Below, piece by piece: positions 10,101 to 21,384 of a stretch of 64,000 bases of DNA; within the stretch, counting starts at the first letter, position 1; every line of letters begins with the position of its first letter. The notes beneath the pieces are model-generated. The model had not been told where the DNA came from. It ran no database searches and was given only the letters and a program-made list of their open reading frames with translations. Source of the stretch: Acipenser ruthenus. Its lineage: Eukaryota > Chordata > Actinopteri > Acipenseriformes > Acipenseridae. The stretch covers positions 2,741,073 to 2,805,072 of the forward strand of contig NC_081244.1 of the NCBI RefSeq assembly GCF_902713425.1. Reading direction: 5' to 3'. The position numbers were made by a program, and so were the translations under genes.

Positions 10101-11199
10101 TGCCCAGTGCAGTATATGCCTGACCATTGGCCAACACAAAAGACTTCTCTGTACTTGGAGATAAACGATCCTTTGATTGACAAAGCTGTAACCAAAGATT
10201 ATTCCTCATTAAAGTGTACGTACATCCAGTGTCAATCAATGCTAAACCTTCCCACCCCCGCACAGATAGCTTCAAAGCCAACAATGAAAGATGGCCATTA
10301 CCAGTGGGTGCTAATTGAGGAGTGCTTGCATTGTTTATGACAGACATATCAGCTGCTATTCTAACTGATCCTTTCAACGGCTTCTTTGCCCCTCTCTCAG
10401 TTTTTGCATTTACTTTCCCCCAATACTCTTTCTGAGAGGACCAATCCCTTTCTACCATGGCCCCAACTCTCACCAAATCTGCCACCGACGACACCGACCC
10501 CCTAATAAAACTTGCTAGCTTGGGGTTTGCATTGCCCAAAATTCTATCTACTATTTCCGCCTCTGTCATACCCGGACGCCACTTAAGACAAAGTGCTCGG
10601 TAATCGTATGCAAAATCTCTTACACTTTCAGCTGGATCTTGAACCCGATCACGCAACCTTTTCTCCACCTCAGTTAAATAATCTGTGGGAAGAAAAGCCT
10701 CAATAAAAGCAGTTTTGAAAAGTGCCCATGTCTGAATTTTATGGCGTTCTGCAATCCACCAACTCTTTGCAGAACCCTTTAACACTGTTGACAGTGTAGC
10801 TAAGATTTCTGATTCAGTCATGGTTACTACCGACAAGAAATCCTGGCAGGCATCTATAAAACTCAATACATCAGTGGAACCTTCACCCTCTCCAAAAACT
10901 GGAAAACTTTGTTTAATAGGTGGTTTATAATTATATGCATGGGATCTAACACTTTCAGTCACCATAGGTCTCAGTGACAAAGCTTCCAAAGAGCTATTAG
11001 ACACATCAGCCATATCAGGCTGGTAAGGCTGATAAGAGCGTGGAATAAAAGATACTTTCGGAGTGCTTGTTCTGCTCCGCATATCCCTTAATTCTGCCTG
11101 CCATTTCGCCTCCCTTCGCTCAAAACACCTGACCACTGAACTCTCCAACTGATCTAGCATTAGCCACAGAACTCTCAATACTTTCAAATTTGTTATCAA
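7102..11199 (-). CDS. Gypsy gag-pol polyprotein frame (1365 codons)
   Basis: Parts in order along the frame: a retrotransposon gag-like domain in the first 300 residues, an aspartic protease around LIDTGCTYTLM (about residue 325), reverse transcriptase with FVYIDDIIVYS (about residues 550-700), RNase H around YTDASDVGLGAVLAQ, and an integrase with an HHCC finger (HLGRMKT, CIACQ) and a DDE core (IDLMGPFPRS, SDRGAQFT), then a C-terminal segment typical of fish Gypsy elements. The frame is long and open, in keeping with the near-identical LTRs. Confidence 0.92.
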   Translation of the reverse strand: MITNLKVLRVLWLMLDQLESSVVRCFERREAKWQAELRDMRSRTSTPKVSFIPRSYQPYQPDMADVSNSSLEALSLRPMVTESVRSHAYNYKPPIKQSFPVFGEGEGSTDVLSFIDACQDFLSVVTMTESEILATLSTVLKGSAKSWWIAERHKIQTWALFKTAFIEAFLPTDYLTEVEKRLRDRVQDPAESVRDFAYDYRALCLKWRPGMTEAEIVDRILGNANPKLASFIRGSVSSVADLVRVGAMVERDWSSQKEYWGKVNAKTERGAKKPLKGSVRIAADMSVINNASTPQLAPTGNGHLSLLALKLSVRGWEGLALIDTGCTYTLMRNNLWLQLCQSKDRLSPSTEKSFVLANGQAYTALGKFRLTYNLHGEFWSVDTYIMDDAHLAQPLVLGLDFLVKTSTLLDLGKQVYGVKKPEGYSFFQFSRENVWGAEWQLMAQLFVAVPTKVVRKELDLGLRERPILELNVTIEGQRLLEPLMLQWPSVCTSRLGKTDLIHHVILTTDEIPVRVRAYRVSEHKKTIIKQHLDQMLQDGIVEPSASAWAAPVVLTEKKDGTFRFCVDYRGVNKKTDLDAYPMPRVHDILESLEGAAVFSSLDLRSGYWQVAMNDQSKPKTAFITPFGLYQFKVMPFGLKNAAASFQRLMEQVLINLKGNSCFVYIDDIIVYSPTKEQHVRDLASVFQALDQANLTLNLAKCHFFQPSLKFLGHIVSGNGVSVDTDKVGAIKEYPAPTNLRGLQRFLGLVGWYHKFIPRFADKAAPLNRLKKKGVSWVWSKAEQDSFEQLKEALQRAPVLSHPDLMKPFRVYTDASDVGLGAVLAQGCSENEWVVAYASRVLTKPESNYSTSEKECLAVIWAIEKWKHYLEGVEFEVVTDHAALTWVFNSPKVTSRLTRWALRLQSYTFRVVYRKGSLNVVPDALSRSPQIEKAGLAVFSEEKKHVAVLDMPSEMSEIAEAQAQDLNLQELKKKMDGQRSDRIGFVVEQGVLYRRMSLPRGEGQRYQVVVPESLITIFLQYYHDNPLSGHLGRMKTLLRVLEVAWWPTIRRDVTKHVKECIACQIYKPSNQKPAGFLQSTTVEEPGYMLGIDLMGPFPRSKKGNTCLVVIVDYYTKWVEVFPLCDGKTHRIVQLLTQEIFTRWGTPKYLVSDRGAQFTSGVLIEVCKKWVVTRKLTTSYHPQSNLTERVNRTLKPMIASFVGQNQQLWDQWLPEFRFAINSAKQETTGFTPAELMLGRVLKGPLDRLVSKSPSPGESSYSVLERQAGIAKLVRERVKEAQGRQAKSYNARRRCVIFSEGDLVWVRSHPISNAAGFFSAKLAPKWSGPASVIKKLGPVNYRLKWVDRPEKVETVNVVNLKPYFGVLP

Positions 11200-11530
11200 T
11201 AAATGTTCTTAACAGTTCCTCTCGATTGATACTGCTCTGAGATGCCATGGACATTTCATGTTCCAGTTTGTCTATACGTGCAGTAATTTGCTCCATCTTA
11301 CTGAAAATAAAACCAAAATCGGGAACATTACTATCATCAGCTATTCCCTGAGCAGCTGTGGGGGATTCACTGATATATAACTCTTCCAACTTTGAAGTTA
11401 ACTCAGCTAGCGGCTGTCTACGTGTGACACCTGGACCAGCAGTAAAATTTGCAAAATCCATACTATCCTGTATATATTCGTGATCTTCACCTTCTGCCAT
11501 CTTGAAAATCCATAAACTCAGCCTAAACAA
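11120..11530 (-). CDS. upstream gag-proximal frame of the Gypsy element (136 codons)
   Basis: This short frame starts just inside the 5' LTR, reads MAEGEDHEYIQDSMDF from its internal methionine and overlaps the long frame by 80 nt. It is hydrophilic and has coiled-coil-like heptads (MEQITARIDKLEHEM), which suits the N-terminal part of a Gypsy gag. How it relates to the long frame in expression is not decided here. Confidence 0.6.
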   Translation of the reverse strand: MFRLSLWIFKMAEGEDHEYIQDSMDFANFTAGPGVTRRQPLAELTSKLEELYISESPTAAQGIADDSNVPDFGFIFSKMEQITARIDKLEHEMSMASQSSINREELLRTFIDNKFESIESSVANARSVGEFSGQVF

Positions 11531-11563
11531 AATGTCTAACGTTCCCCGTACGGGCCACCAATC

Positions 11564-12484
11564 TGTAACGTCTCGCTCTTAGCACAAAACTAACCCCAAC
11601 GGCGGGATTACCTCCCTGTATCAAATATACCCAAATTATTAACAAGGGGAAGGGCGAAGCGACAGTGCATCAAGGACGCGAGATCCCCCAATAAATACAC
11701 TATAGAAACACGGGATAACCTTGAACATTTATTGGCTAAAATAATTGAAACTGTTCAACAAAACAAGATGGAAAAGAAGTTCCGAGCAAAAAAACAAAAC
11801 ATAAACAAGCCAGCAAAATATCCATTGCGAGAACAAAGTAACGAAATAAAACAAAAAAACAAAACAGTCCCGCAACAAAAATAAAAAAAACAACGATCTC
11901 ACCAAACTCCTGGGTACCCGCTTGCTTGAAGATCCTCTCAGAAGATGATGACCAGTAATCCACAAAAACTATGAACATGCACTTGAAAAACCAACACCGT
12001 CAGCAACGTGGTGCATTACAAGCCGGCTCCAGGCTTTAGCGATCGTGGGCAGCAAAGGTGAACAACACCGGCTAAACAGCCTGAAACTGGAACAAAGCAC
12101 TTGCTGATAAAAAAACAAATCAACTTCCAACAAGAACGACAGTCGAAGGTAAACAGGATCGCTCTACCATGGCAAACCACCCCGGGAAAAAGAACGCCGC
12201 GGACTTTTCAAAAACAAGGAATAGAGTCCCTAAACAGGAACTAAGGAGACGACAGGAACTCAAAAGGCAGGTAAGCAGCTCCCCCCTATGGCGTAACAAA
12301 GGTACTATTTATACTTGTCTAAAACAATCTTTCCATTAACAACGCTGCCGCTTCCAGCGAATAAGAACCTCGAAATGTATTTGGAACCTGGCCAGGCTTC
12401 CGTGCTGCCCAATTAAGGCGCAACACATGGTACGTTTATTGTACCATGTAGAACCAAACATTCAATTTAAGTGGCAGTGCCACA
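11564..12484 (-). repeat. 5' LTR of the young Gypsy element
   Basis: This is the 921-bp partner of the LTR at 6153-7073, about 99.7% identical. Its outer end abuts the AGTT duplication and the older relic. Confidence 0.95.
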
Positions 12485-13150
12485 AGTTCCATTGCCACCA
12501 GGTGTCCTTCTACCAGGACGACAAGTTCTGTGGCATTGAGCGGACTGCCGTGTCCATCCCATTGTCACAGTGAAGTAGGAAGTTCTCTAAGATATCTGTC
12601 CATAACCAATATGTCCAGATTCATGCTGGATCATTGGCTAGATGAATTAAATCAAACATTTGCTACCTCTGAGCTCCAATATCTCCGTCATTGCTGCTAA
12701 TCTGTGTCAGCCTTGTCCTCCAGATCAAAGTACGCTTTCTGAGCATCTCCCACCAGAAAGGGAGACACAGTCCCTGCACACTGTTCTTATGGCCAGGCTT
12801 CTCGTTCTGTGGTTCTCTCAAACACTAGCAGGTATGCTTCCGTATCGTCCCAAGTGGTCATCTTCTGCAGCATTTGACTTGCCCTGATTGGCCGTAATAC
12901 ACTACTGCTGGACTGATCCCACTCAGTAATAGTGAGCTGCTTCAGAACCTGCTGCATCTGTAGCAGCTCTTGCTCTGTCTGAACTGTTAACCTTTATTTG
13001 GTGTCATGTTGAAGCCGGTTGGTCTCCTGCTGTACAGCTGTGGCTTGCAAAACAGCCATTAGACTGTCCTTCGTTTTATTTACGCCTAGAAGATCCCTCA
13101 GGTCAAATCCCACCCGTCCACCATGTGTAACAAAGTCTCTCTAGGGTATG
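12485..13150 (-). mobile_element. older broken Gypsy relic, gag part
   Basis: Decayed minus-strand gag resembles the gag of the element at 54.7-55.3 kb (segments like EAYLLVFERTTERE and FLVGDAQKAYFDLE). Near 13120-13140 there is an LTR-end/primer-site-like sequence similar to that at 54420. It is the other side of the relic at 5590-6152. Confidence 0.65.
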
Positions 13151-13671
13151 ACTGTTGTGACCTTTGGTATGTCCAGGGTTACCAATAACGTTTTGTCCAG
13201 ACCAGGGGCGTCATGGCCCCTGCACTTTTTCCCTCATACTTTTACTCTGAAAAAATAAAGCTGCAATTTTTAATTTATTTATTTATTTTAAAGTCCTCCA
13301 TGTGGCAATGTGGCGCTGTTATGTATTAGCAATTTTTTTTTTTCTTAAACTGTGATTAATTTAAATTAGAACACACATTCTATGGCTATGGGAAAGGAAA
13401 ACAGAAGGGAACATAACACGGTCCAGTTGGATTTGGCCCGAAAGAATCAGCAGTACCGATCTACATGACAGAAAATGGATACACACCAGTGTTTATTTAA
13501 AGAGCCTATGCCATGGAATTTAACTTTTATCAAAAACATAAAAAATAATATTAACAGGTCTTACATGAATGTATAAATCACATTATTTTTTTTACCAAAT
13601 TATGTTTAATCACACTACAGTTAATCAAATAATACCCGGAAATACACAGAGGGCGATCTGCATGTCCTGGT
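13151..13671. other. no gene seen
   Basis: This is AT-rich sequence with poly(T) and poly(A) runs. The part next to 13150 may be remnant LTR of the older Gypsy relic. Confidence 0.4.
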
Positions 13672-13887
13672 GTGGGGCCAGCAGATTGTGACGTCACAGA
13701 GGGAGATACCCACAAGCTCCTTGCATCTGCCAGTATAGCTGACAGTGACAGTGAAAGTGAGAGCAGGCTGATTTTATCAGTTTCAGAAACCTCTTATGAA
13801 TGTGAATCATGTAGTGATGGATCAGACGTAGAGAGAGAAAACAGGGATTGTCTCCCGTGTCAATTCGAGCCATATGCCTCAGAATGA
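13672..13887 (+). pseudogene. fragment possibly related to transposon-associated 'P2X7-like' proteins
   Basis: The 71-codon frame is rich in Ser, Asp and Glu (SIADSDSESESRLILSV) and ends with CLPCQFEPYASE. Beyond the stop the same frame continues with an acidic stretch and a segment reading ENQHLGNMEW. In my memory, a PYQFEP-type motif and an RLGN-(T/M)-(E/D)-W-C motif occur in the multicopy P2X7 C-terminal-domain-like genes of fish. The CXC cysteines expected next are not seen, so this would be a broken end. The assignment is tentative. Confidence 0.3.
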
Positions 13888-14299
13888 GAATGTTCAAACT
13901 TAGAGAGAGACTCCGACAACACCAACGCGGACGGACCAGTGGGACAGCAGATGTCTGCAGAGAATCAGCATCTTGGCAACATGGAATGGTTAATAAAAAC
14001 CCTTATGTTTAACATAGATTGATACTTAAAATATTTCATATTACCCTGTATAGTTATATCAGTCCTTTAGTTAACAATATTGATTCATGGATTAATGATA
14101 CTAGCAGAATAGCAGAACACTGTGGATTGCTACTGGCATGTATTTAACATGTCTCTCTCTCGTTACATATGTACAGTATATTAAGGATGTGCACATTTTC
14201 GGTTTTTATGAATATTACCCCTAATAATAATGCACAGATGACAACGGCTGCAATTTGGCCGTAGCAGCTACTACCGGTATTTTGGAGGTTCTGCTATGA
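13888..14299. other. no gene seen
   Basis: Low-information AT-rich DNA; the first 110 bases may continue the P2X7-like remnant. Confidence 0.4.
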
Positions 14300-15480
14300 T
14301 TCTACGCTGAAGTTCCCTTTCAATTTGAAGATGACCACCAATGACATTACATACGAGATATGCCTGCCCATTGGGTAGGTATCGCTGAGCTCTCTATATC
14401 AGAGCTAGCGATTGGCCCCTTCCTGGGATTATGCACTCGTTTCAGCCCTTCTTCCAAAAGAAGCCATGACCCCATATCTTATAAGAACATAAGAAAGTTT
14501 ACAAATGAGAGGAGGCCCCATTTAGCCCATCTTGCTCGTTTGGTTGTTAGTGGTTTATTAATCCCAGAATCTCATCAAGCAGCCCTATGCCAGTCATATG
14601 CCAGTCATCTTGCAGTTTCTGCAACAACTGCTTGATGCTGGTAGGTCACCTTCCACTTTTCTGGGGACATATTTTTTGACTATCCCTTTTTCTTAAAGGC
14701 GTTTGGCGATTACACCCTCCCAGGAGGACTGATCTCCCTGAATAGAGCCTTAATATTGTACTGGAGGCTCTCACAAAGGCCCCGTTTGAGCCCATACACT
14801 CCATAGAGTTGAAGAACCTGTCTATGAAGACAGCCTTCCTCTTGGCGATCACCTCCGTTAAGCGGGTCAGTGAGCTGCAGGCGTTGTCTGCACAGCTCCT
14901 GTATGCGTATTTGGGAGGATGGCAGCAAGGTGTCTCTGCGCACCAACCCTGCTTTCCTCCCGAAGGTCATCACAGCCTTCCACATTAATCAGTCTGTGGA
15001 ACTGGAGTCCTTCCATCCACCTCCGTTTGCTTCAACGGAGAATGAGATTGAATTTCCTCTGCCCAGTCCGGGCATTGAGATGCTACGTGCATAGGACAAG
15101 AGCTCTGTGTCAATCTGACCAGCTCTTCATCTGTCACGGGACACGTACCCTAGGACAGCCTCTCTCTAAGCAGCGTCTGTCATATTGGATTGTGGACACA
15201 GTCTCAACTGCATATAATAGTGCTGGCTTCCACCTGGTAGGGTAGCCGCACACTCCACTAGAGGGTTTGCTACATCTTGGGCCTCGATGTCTGATATTGG
15301 TACTGCAGCTAGCTGGGCCACGCCGCAAACTTTCTCCATTTTCTACAGCCTTAATGTCATAGACCATGCCCTGCCTTCATTAGGCACAAGGCTCAGGGTC
15401 TACCACATGCAGGCATGTCCCATATATAATGTCTTTGGTAGTGGTATTTGAATTGAAAGGGAATGTAGGGTTATAGAGTT
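14300..15480 (+). mobile_element. DIRS-type tyrosine-recombinase retroelement relic
   Basis: Translation between about 14780 and 15370 gives pieces of a DIRS tyrosine recombinase: MKTAFLLAITSVKRVSELQ, NPAFLPKVITAFHINQSVE, and FLCPVRALRCYVHRTRAL with QRLSYWIVD. Inverted terminal-like motifs AGTTCCCTTTCAATTTGAAG (14311-14330) and ATTTGAATTGAAAGGGAATG (15446-15465) bracket the block, as expected for DIRS ends. It is short and clearly broken. A CR1-like scrap is inserted at about 14479-14590. Confidence 0.65.
14479..14590 (-). mobile_element. CR1-like LINE 3'-end scrap
   Basis: It contains AAGAACATAAGAAAGTTTAC and the downstream AGGAGGCC / CATCTTGCTCGTTTGG sequence also found at 16080-16190 and, reversed, at 61140-61215. 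It is only the last ~110 bp of the LINE, as usual for strong 5' truncation. Confidence 0.75.
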
Positions 15481-16079
15481 CACAAAAAAAAACTGTAACC
15501 TTTTCACTTGTTAATGCATGTCTAACTTTGTTTTTCGCTGTTCCACATTTTTTGAATGCAACTGTTCATTTTAACCATTTCTTTACACAACAGTACTCAC
15601 ACACGTTTGGTCACCATCAGAACTGTTGCATGAAAGCGGACTGTAATAATCCAGCATTTCTGCACTTAAGCATTTGTAATTGTATATCAGCTGACAAGTG
15701 TTCTGCTGCTTTCCCATCATGCCTTTCTTCTTAAAGGCATACAGGCTCTATACATGAACCCCCAATATCTCTCACAAGCACCTGGGTACATATTTTTACT
15801 ATATCACAACAAAAGGAATATGCATTTCTTTTTGGGGGGGGGGGCATATGTATAACTATTATGTACTATATATCAGCTCACAGTACAATAATACAACAAA
15901 AAAATGGATTGTATGATAATACCCGAAAATCTTAACATTTTTAATAAAATAGCCAGCGCAAATATAGTATTAAGTCAGAAATGCTATATGCACTGGTGAT
16001 AATTGCTTCTTTGTGCGATATTTGTTAGCTCAAAACTGTATTAATGACATATGCTGCTAATAAGTTTAAGTCAAGAACA
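15481..16079. other. no gene seen
   Basis: Intergenic DNA with a G-run near 15833; no recognisable element. Confidence 0.4.
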
Positions 16080-18950
16080 TAAGAAGAACATAAGAAAGTT
16101 TACAAACAAGAGGAGGCCATTCGGCCCATCTTGCTCGTTTGGTTGTTAGTAGCTTATTGATCCCAGAATCTCATCAAGCAACTTCTTGAAAGATCCCAGG
16201 GTGTCAGCTTCAACAACATTACTGGGGAGTTGGACCCAGACCCTCACTATTCTCTGTGTAAAAAAGTGCCTCCTATTTTCTGTTCTGAATGCCCCTTTAT
16301 CTAATCTCCAATTGTGACCCCTGGTCCTTGTTTCTTTTTTCAGGTCAAAAAAGTCCCTGGGTCGACATTGTCTATACCTTTTAGGATTTTGAATGTTTGA
16401 ATCAGATCACCGTGTAGTCTTATTTGTTCAAGACTGAAAAGATTCAATTCTTTTAGCCTGTCTGCATACGGCATACCTTTTAAACCTGGGATCATTCTGA
16501 TTGCTCTTCTTTGCACTCTTTTTAGAGCAGCAATATCCTTTTTGTAGCGAGGTGACCAGAACTGAACACAATATTCTAGATGAGGTCTTACTAATGCATT
16601 ATAAAGTTTTAACATTAATTCCCTTGATGTAAATTCAACACTTCTCACAATATATCCAAGCATCTTGTTGGCTTTTCTATAGCTTCCCCACATTGTCTAG
16701 ATGAAGACATTTCTGAGTCAACATACACTCCTAGGTCTTTTTCAGAGTTCCCTTCTTCAATTTCAGTATCTCCCATATGATATTTATAATGCACATTTTT
16801 ATTGCCTGCATGCAATACTTTACACTTGTCTCTATTAAATTTCATTTGCCATGTGTCTGCCCAGTTCTGAATGCTGTCTAGATCATTTTGAATGGCCTTT
16901 GCTGCTGCAACAAAGTTTGCCACTCTTCCTTTTCTGTGTTGTCTGCAAATTTAACGAGGTTGCTTACTATACCAGAATCTAAATCATTAATGTAGATTAG
17001 GAATAGCAGAGGACCTAATACTGATCCCTGTGGTACACCACTGGTTACATCACTCCATTTTGAGGTTTCTCCTCTAATCAGTACTTTCTGTTTTCTACAT
17101 GTTAACCACTCCATAATCCATGTGCATGCATTTCCTTGAATCCCTACTGCGTTCATGTGGCGGAGTGTCCCGCCCCTCTGTATTATTATTTGTATTTTTG
17201 TTTGTGGCGCGGGTAAAAGCGCAGCGTCTTTTATTATTATATTTAAAAACCCCGTGAGGATGCATGGCTGATCAGCTACTGATTATTTAACTAGCTGACA
17301 GTCATGCATCCTTACCAAACGCATGCAGACTCTGGCCGAGGGATAATAAGATAATTAACAACTAGTTAATCCCTCGGCCAGAGTATATAAACCTGCAGCT
17401 CTCTGCACTTGTTGTTGGGTGTACAGAGGAGAGTACGGGGAGCGGAGAGAGCGAGTAACATTTTAAAAAAACAATTGCTAAAACGTGCTGGATTACCCAG
17501 CACATCACTTACTTGTTTGTTTGTTCATTCGTTTGGCCCTCGTGCCCTTTTGTTTTGTTGTTTTGTTTAAATCTTGTTTTTGTTTTGTTTATTAAATACG
17601 CTGAGTGCACGAGCATTCAGCTTCACCCGCCCATCCACTGTTTTTGTGTCAGTAACTTCCTGGTCCGTGACGTCATCACACTCACCACTGCCAGCCAGAC
17701 TGCCACAGTTCAGTTTGAGAATTAATCTTTTATGCAAGACTTTGTCAAAAGCTTTCTGGAAATCTAAATAAACCATGTTGTATGTTTTGCAATTATCCAT
17801 TGTCTATGGATAATTAGTTAGACACGATCTCCCTTTCCTAAAACCATGCTGACTGTCTCCCAGGATACTGTTACCATATAGGTAATTTTCCATTTTGGAT
17901 CTTATTATAGTTTCCATAAGTTTACATATAATAGAAGTCAGGCTTATTGGCTTGTAGTTACCTGGTTCGGTTTTGTTTCCCTTTTTGTGGATCGGTATTA
18001 CGTTTGCTATTTTCCAGTCTGTCGCTACAACCCCTGTGTCAAGAGACTGTTGCATAATCTTGGTTAGCGGTTTGTAAATAACTTCTTTCATTTCTTTGAG
18101 TACGATTGTGAGAATCTCATCCGGCCCAGGGGATGAGATCCTCCTTTGTAAAAACCTGAGAAAAGTAATCATTTAATATATTTGCTATTTTTTCTTCATC
18201 TATGATTTTGCCACTTGTGTCTCTTAGACATTTAATCTCCTCTTTGAATGTTCTCTTGCTGTTATAATATTGAAAAGATATATTGGAATTCGTTTTAGCC
18301 CCCTTAGCAATATTGATTTCTATCTCTCTCTTGGCCTTTCCAACTTCCTTTTTGATTTGTGTTTGCAGTTACAAGTACTCTTTCTGTGTACTTTGATTTT
18401 GGTCCCTTTTAAATGCTCTGTAAAGTGCCTTTTTTTCGCTGAATATTTTTTAATCGATCTATTAAACCATTTTAGCCATTTTGTTTTAGATTTAGATTGG
18501 TCTACTTTTGGGATGTAATTGTTTTGCACCTTTAGTACTAGATTTTTTTTTTAAAAAACAGCCATCCTTTTTCTGTGGATGTTTTCTCTATTTTACTCCA
18601 ATCTACTTCTGTTAGTCTCTGTTTCATACCTTCATAGTTTGCTTTTCTAAAATTGTAAACCTTAGCTTTACTCATTACTTTTGGGGTTTTAAAAATACTT
18701 CAAATGAGACCATGTTGTGGTCTGAGTTTGCCAATGGTTACCTGACCTCTGTTTTAGTTATTCTGTCTTCATTATTTGAAAAGACTAAGTTAAGGCATGC
18801 CTCCCCTCTAGTCGGTGCCTTGACACATTGCGTTAGGAAGCAGTCATTTGTCATTTCCACCATTTCAATTTCGTCCGTCGTGCCCCCCGTTGGGTTTTCC
18901 CATTTTATATGGGGGAAGTTGAAATCCCCCATTAGTATGGCTTCTCCTTT
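16080..18950 (-). mobile_element. 5'-truncated CR1-like LINE, interrupted by a solo LTR
   Basis: Minus-strand translation gives, from 18940 downward: the end of an AP endonuclease (LMGDFNFPHIKWENPTGG, APTRGEACLNLVFSN), then reverse transcriptase ([76 protein letters not shown]) and the post-RT segment (WADTWQMKFNRDKCKVLHAG; KRVQRRAIRMIPGLKGM). Several frame breaks split it, including DN in place of the second D of the A/DD box (KFADN). The 3' end has the ATAAGAACATAAG-type short repeat at 16080. The 5' end is truncated exactly where histone DNA starts. Confidence 0.9.
17156..17707 (+). mobile_element. solo LTR family B, inside the CR1 LINE
   Basis: The 552-bp LTR starts TGTGGCGGAGTGTCCCGCC and ends CCAGACTGCCACA, with GTTCA duplicated at 17151-17155 and 17708-17712. 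Promoter motif GTATATAAACC is near 17385 and ATTAAATA near 17591. It splits the reverse transcriptase of the LINE, so it is younger than the LINE. A relative lies at 53112-53741. Confidence 0.9.
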
Positions 18951-19563
<613 letters not shown>

Positions 19564-19592
19564 AGATTTGGACACAAGGACACGAACACAAA

Positions 19593-19608
19593 GGCTCTTT
19601 TAAGAGCC
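19593..19608 (+). terminator. histone 3' stem-loop of the H4 pseudogene
   Basis: GGCTCTTTTAAGAGCC: 6-bp stem with a four-base loop, 30 nt after the stop, followed by CACCTTT. It is intact although the gene is not. Confidence 0.9.
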
Positions 19609-20359
19609 GCCCACCTTTACATTTAAAGAGCTTTCAATTCTGAAACAAACTACATTCAGTACACCAGGAAAATGTTCAAAAGATTAAAAACATGTTTAAA
19701 AATGTTTGCATTGTTGTTTACATGCTTGTTTTGTAATAATAATAATTTAGACCTATTTTGCGATGTGTAACGAGTATTTTAGATTTAAACGTCATTGTTG
19801 GATTTGTAGCCTTAAACACAGATCCAGATATATTTTCTGAAAAAAATAAATAAGCATTTCATTTAATCAATGTTTTTTTTTTTTTTGAATGGGATTGTAT
19901 TGAAGTAAACCTTTTCGGTAGCAGAATGATAAAATACGAGCTCAGTTTATCCGATTCCCTCGTGCAGAATTAAAGTCCCATAAAATATATGTATTTTTAT
20001 TGATTTATTAAATTCATTTGGAAATCTTACTTTATTTTGTTTCCTAACCAGTGAAATAAATGCAAACCAGCAAATCCTCACGCAGAGTTTTGAGCTCCAC
20101 GATGTCGTCTTTTCTGAATTTGAGTTGAAGTTTCGCCATTCAAGCTGCTGTGAAACAATCGGAACTCTGATATGAGGAAGAAATCAAAGAGCATCAGCAT
20201 TGATAGTGCGTTTCTACATTTAACGTGTTTAATGAGCACAAAAAAGTGACTTGGGTTTGATCATTTATTTATATTTCTTCTATATTTAAGACGCATCGGG
20301 TGTGGATTTCAGTATTGCTGTATACTGAATTCTTCATGTATTTAATAAATGAAAAACAA
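19609..20359. other. histone spacer (H4 downstream to H2B upstream), no gene
   Basis: The same sequence recurs at 33065-33830 after the H4 scrap, where it leads into a live H2B promoter. It includes a poly(T) run near 19871. Confidence 0.8.
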
Positions 20360-20530
20360 AAGACCTAAACTAACCGCTCTAGAAAAAAGGCGCCGAATTC
20401 AAACCTGAACTCGAGAGAGAGAAAAAAAGATCTCAGCTCGCGGCAAAGTCACCACCCCCTCTTTTGCGTTTCCATAGCGCAACCAATCACATCAAACTTC
20501 TCCGTCACCTGAGAGCGTTGCTAGGTCCAC
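20360..20530 (+). promoter_or_regulatory. orphan H2B-type promoter without a gene
   Basis: The block aligns with the H2B upstream regions: CTAAACTAACCG, AAGGCGC(C/T)GAATTCAAAC, CAACCAATCACATC (CCAAT) and a CTCCGTCACC motif. Just after this, the octamer, TATA box and H2B gene are missing and the sequence joins the H2A downstream spacer at about 20540 (ACGGGACAGGGGG). A deletion between two array positions removed the gene. Confidence 0.75.
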
Positions 20531-20900
20531 AGGTCAACAACGGGACAGGGGGATACATAATGCAACCAGCAACTATATCAGGGGAGGCGTGAAGAAACAT
20601 TTATTTCAAACAATAAACGAGGCAGCACATTATAAACACAATGTGTAGCAGATGTCTGTTCAACTGACCAGAACACAATTTGTACATAACTTTCGTGGGA
20701 AGTGAAGTGAAACAGCAAGTTGTCTTTCAACAATTCGCGTTTCATTCATGTGAGGAATGTTATCAGCCGCTACCATTATAACGTTCTACGATTCACAGAA
20801 ATAATTAATATATCAATTTTCTCTCATAGGTTATTTCAGACTGTGACGTGGGTTTGTACACATGAACAGATTCAATGCTCCCTTACTACCAAAAGTGGGT

Positions 20901-20916
20901 GGCTCTTAAAAGAGCC
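20901..20916 (-). terminator. histone 3' stem-loop of H2A-1
   Basis: GGCTCTTTTAAGAGCC on the minus strand, 41 nt beyond the H2A stop, followed by the ACCCAC sequence typical of histone mRNA 3' ends. Confidence 0.95.
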
Positions 20917-20957
20917 TTTTTGTTTTTATAGATCTTAAAAGGGGGCGTCCAAATATT

Positions 20958-21353
<396 letters not shown>

Positions 21354-21384
21354 TCAGAATACTACAACAATAAATGCGAGTCTG

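Larger units (their letters stand above)
6153..12484 (-). mobile_element. young full-length Ty3/Gypsy LTR retrotransposon, looks whole
   Basis: The element is 6332 bp. It has two 921-bp LTRs (6153-7073 and 11564-12484) that differ at about three positions, so insertion is recent. It is flanked by a 4-bp duplication, AGTT (6149-6152 and 12485-12488). A purine-rich tract of G residues (minus strand) sits just inside the 3' LTR near 7074-7095. Just inside the 5' LTR, minus-strand sequence starting TGGTGGCCCGTACGGGG is a plausible primer-binding site. The gag-pol region fills 7102-11530. It inserted into an older Gypsy relic. Confidence 0.95.
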
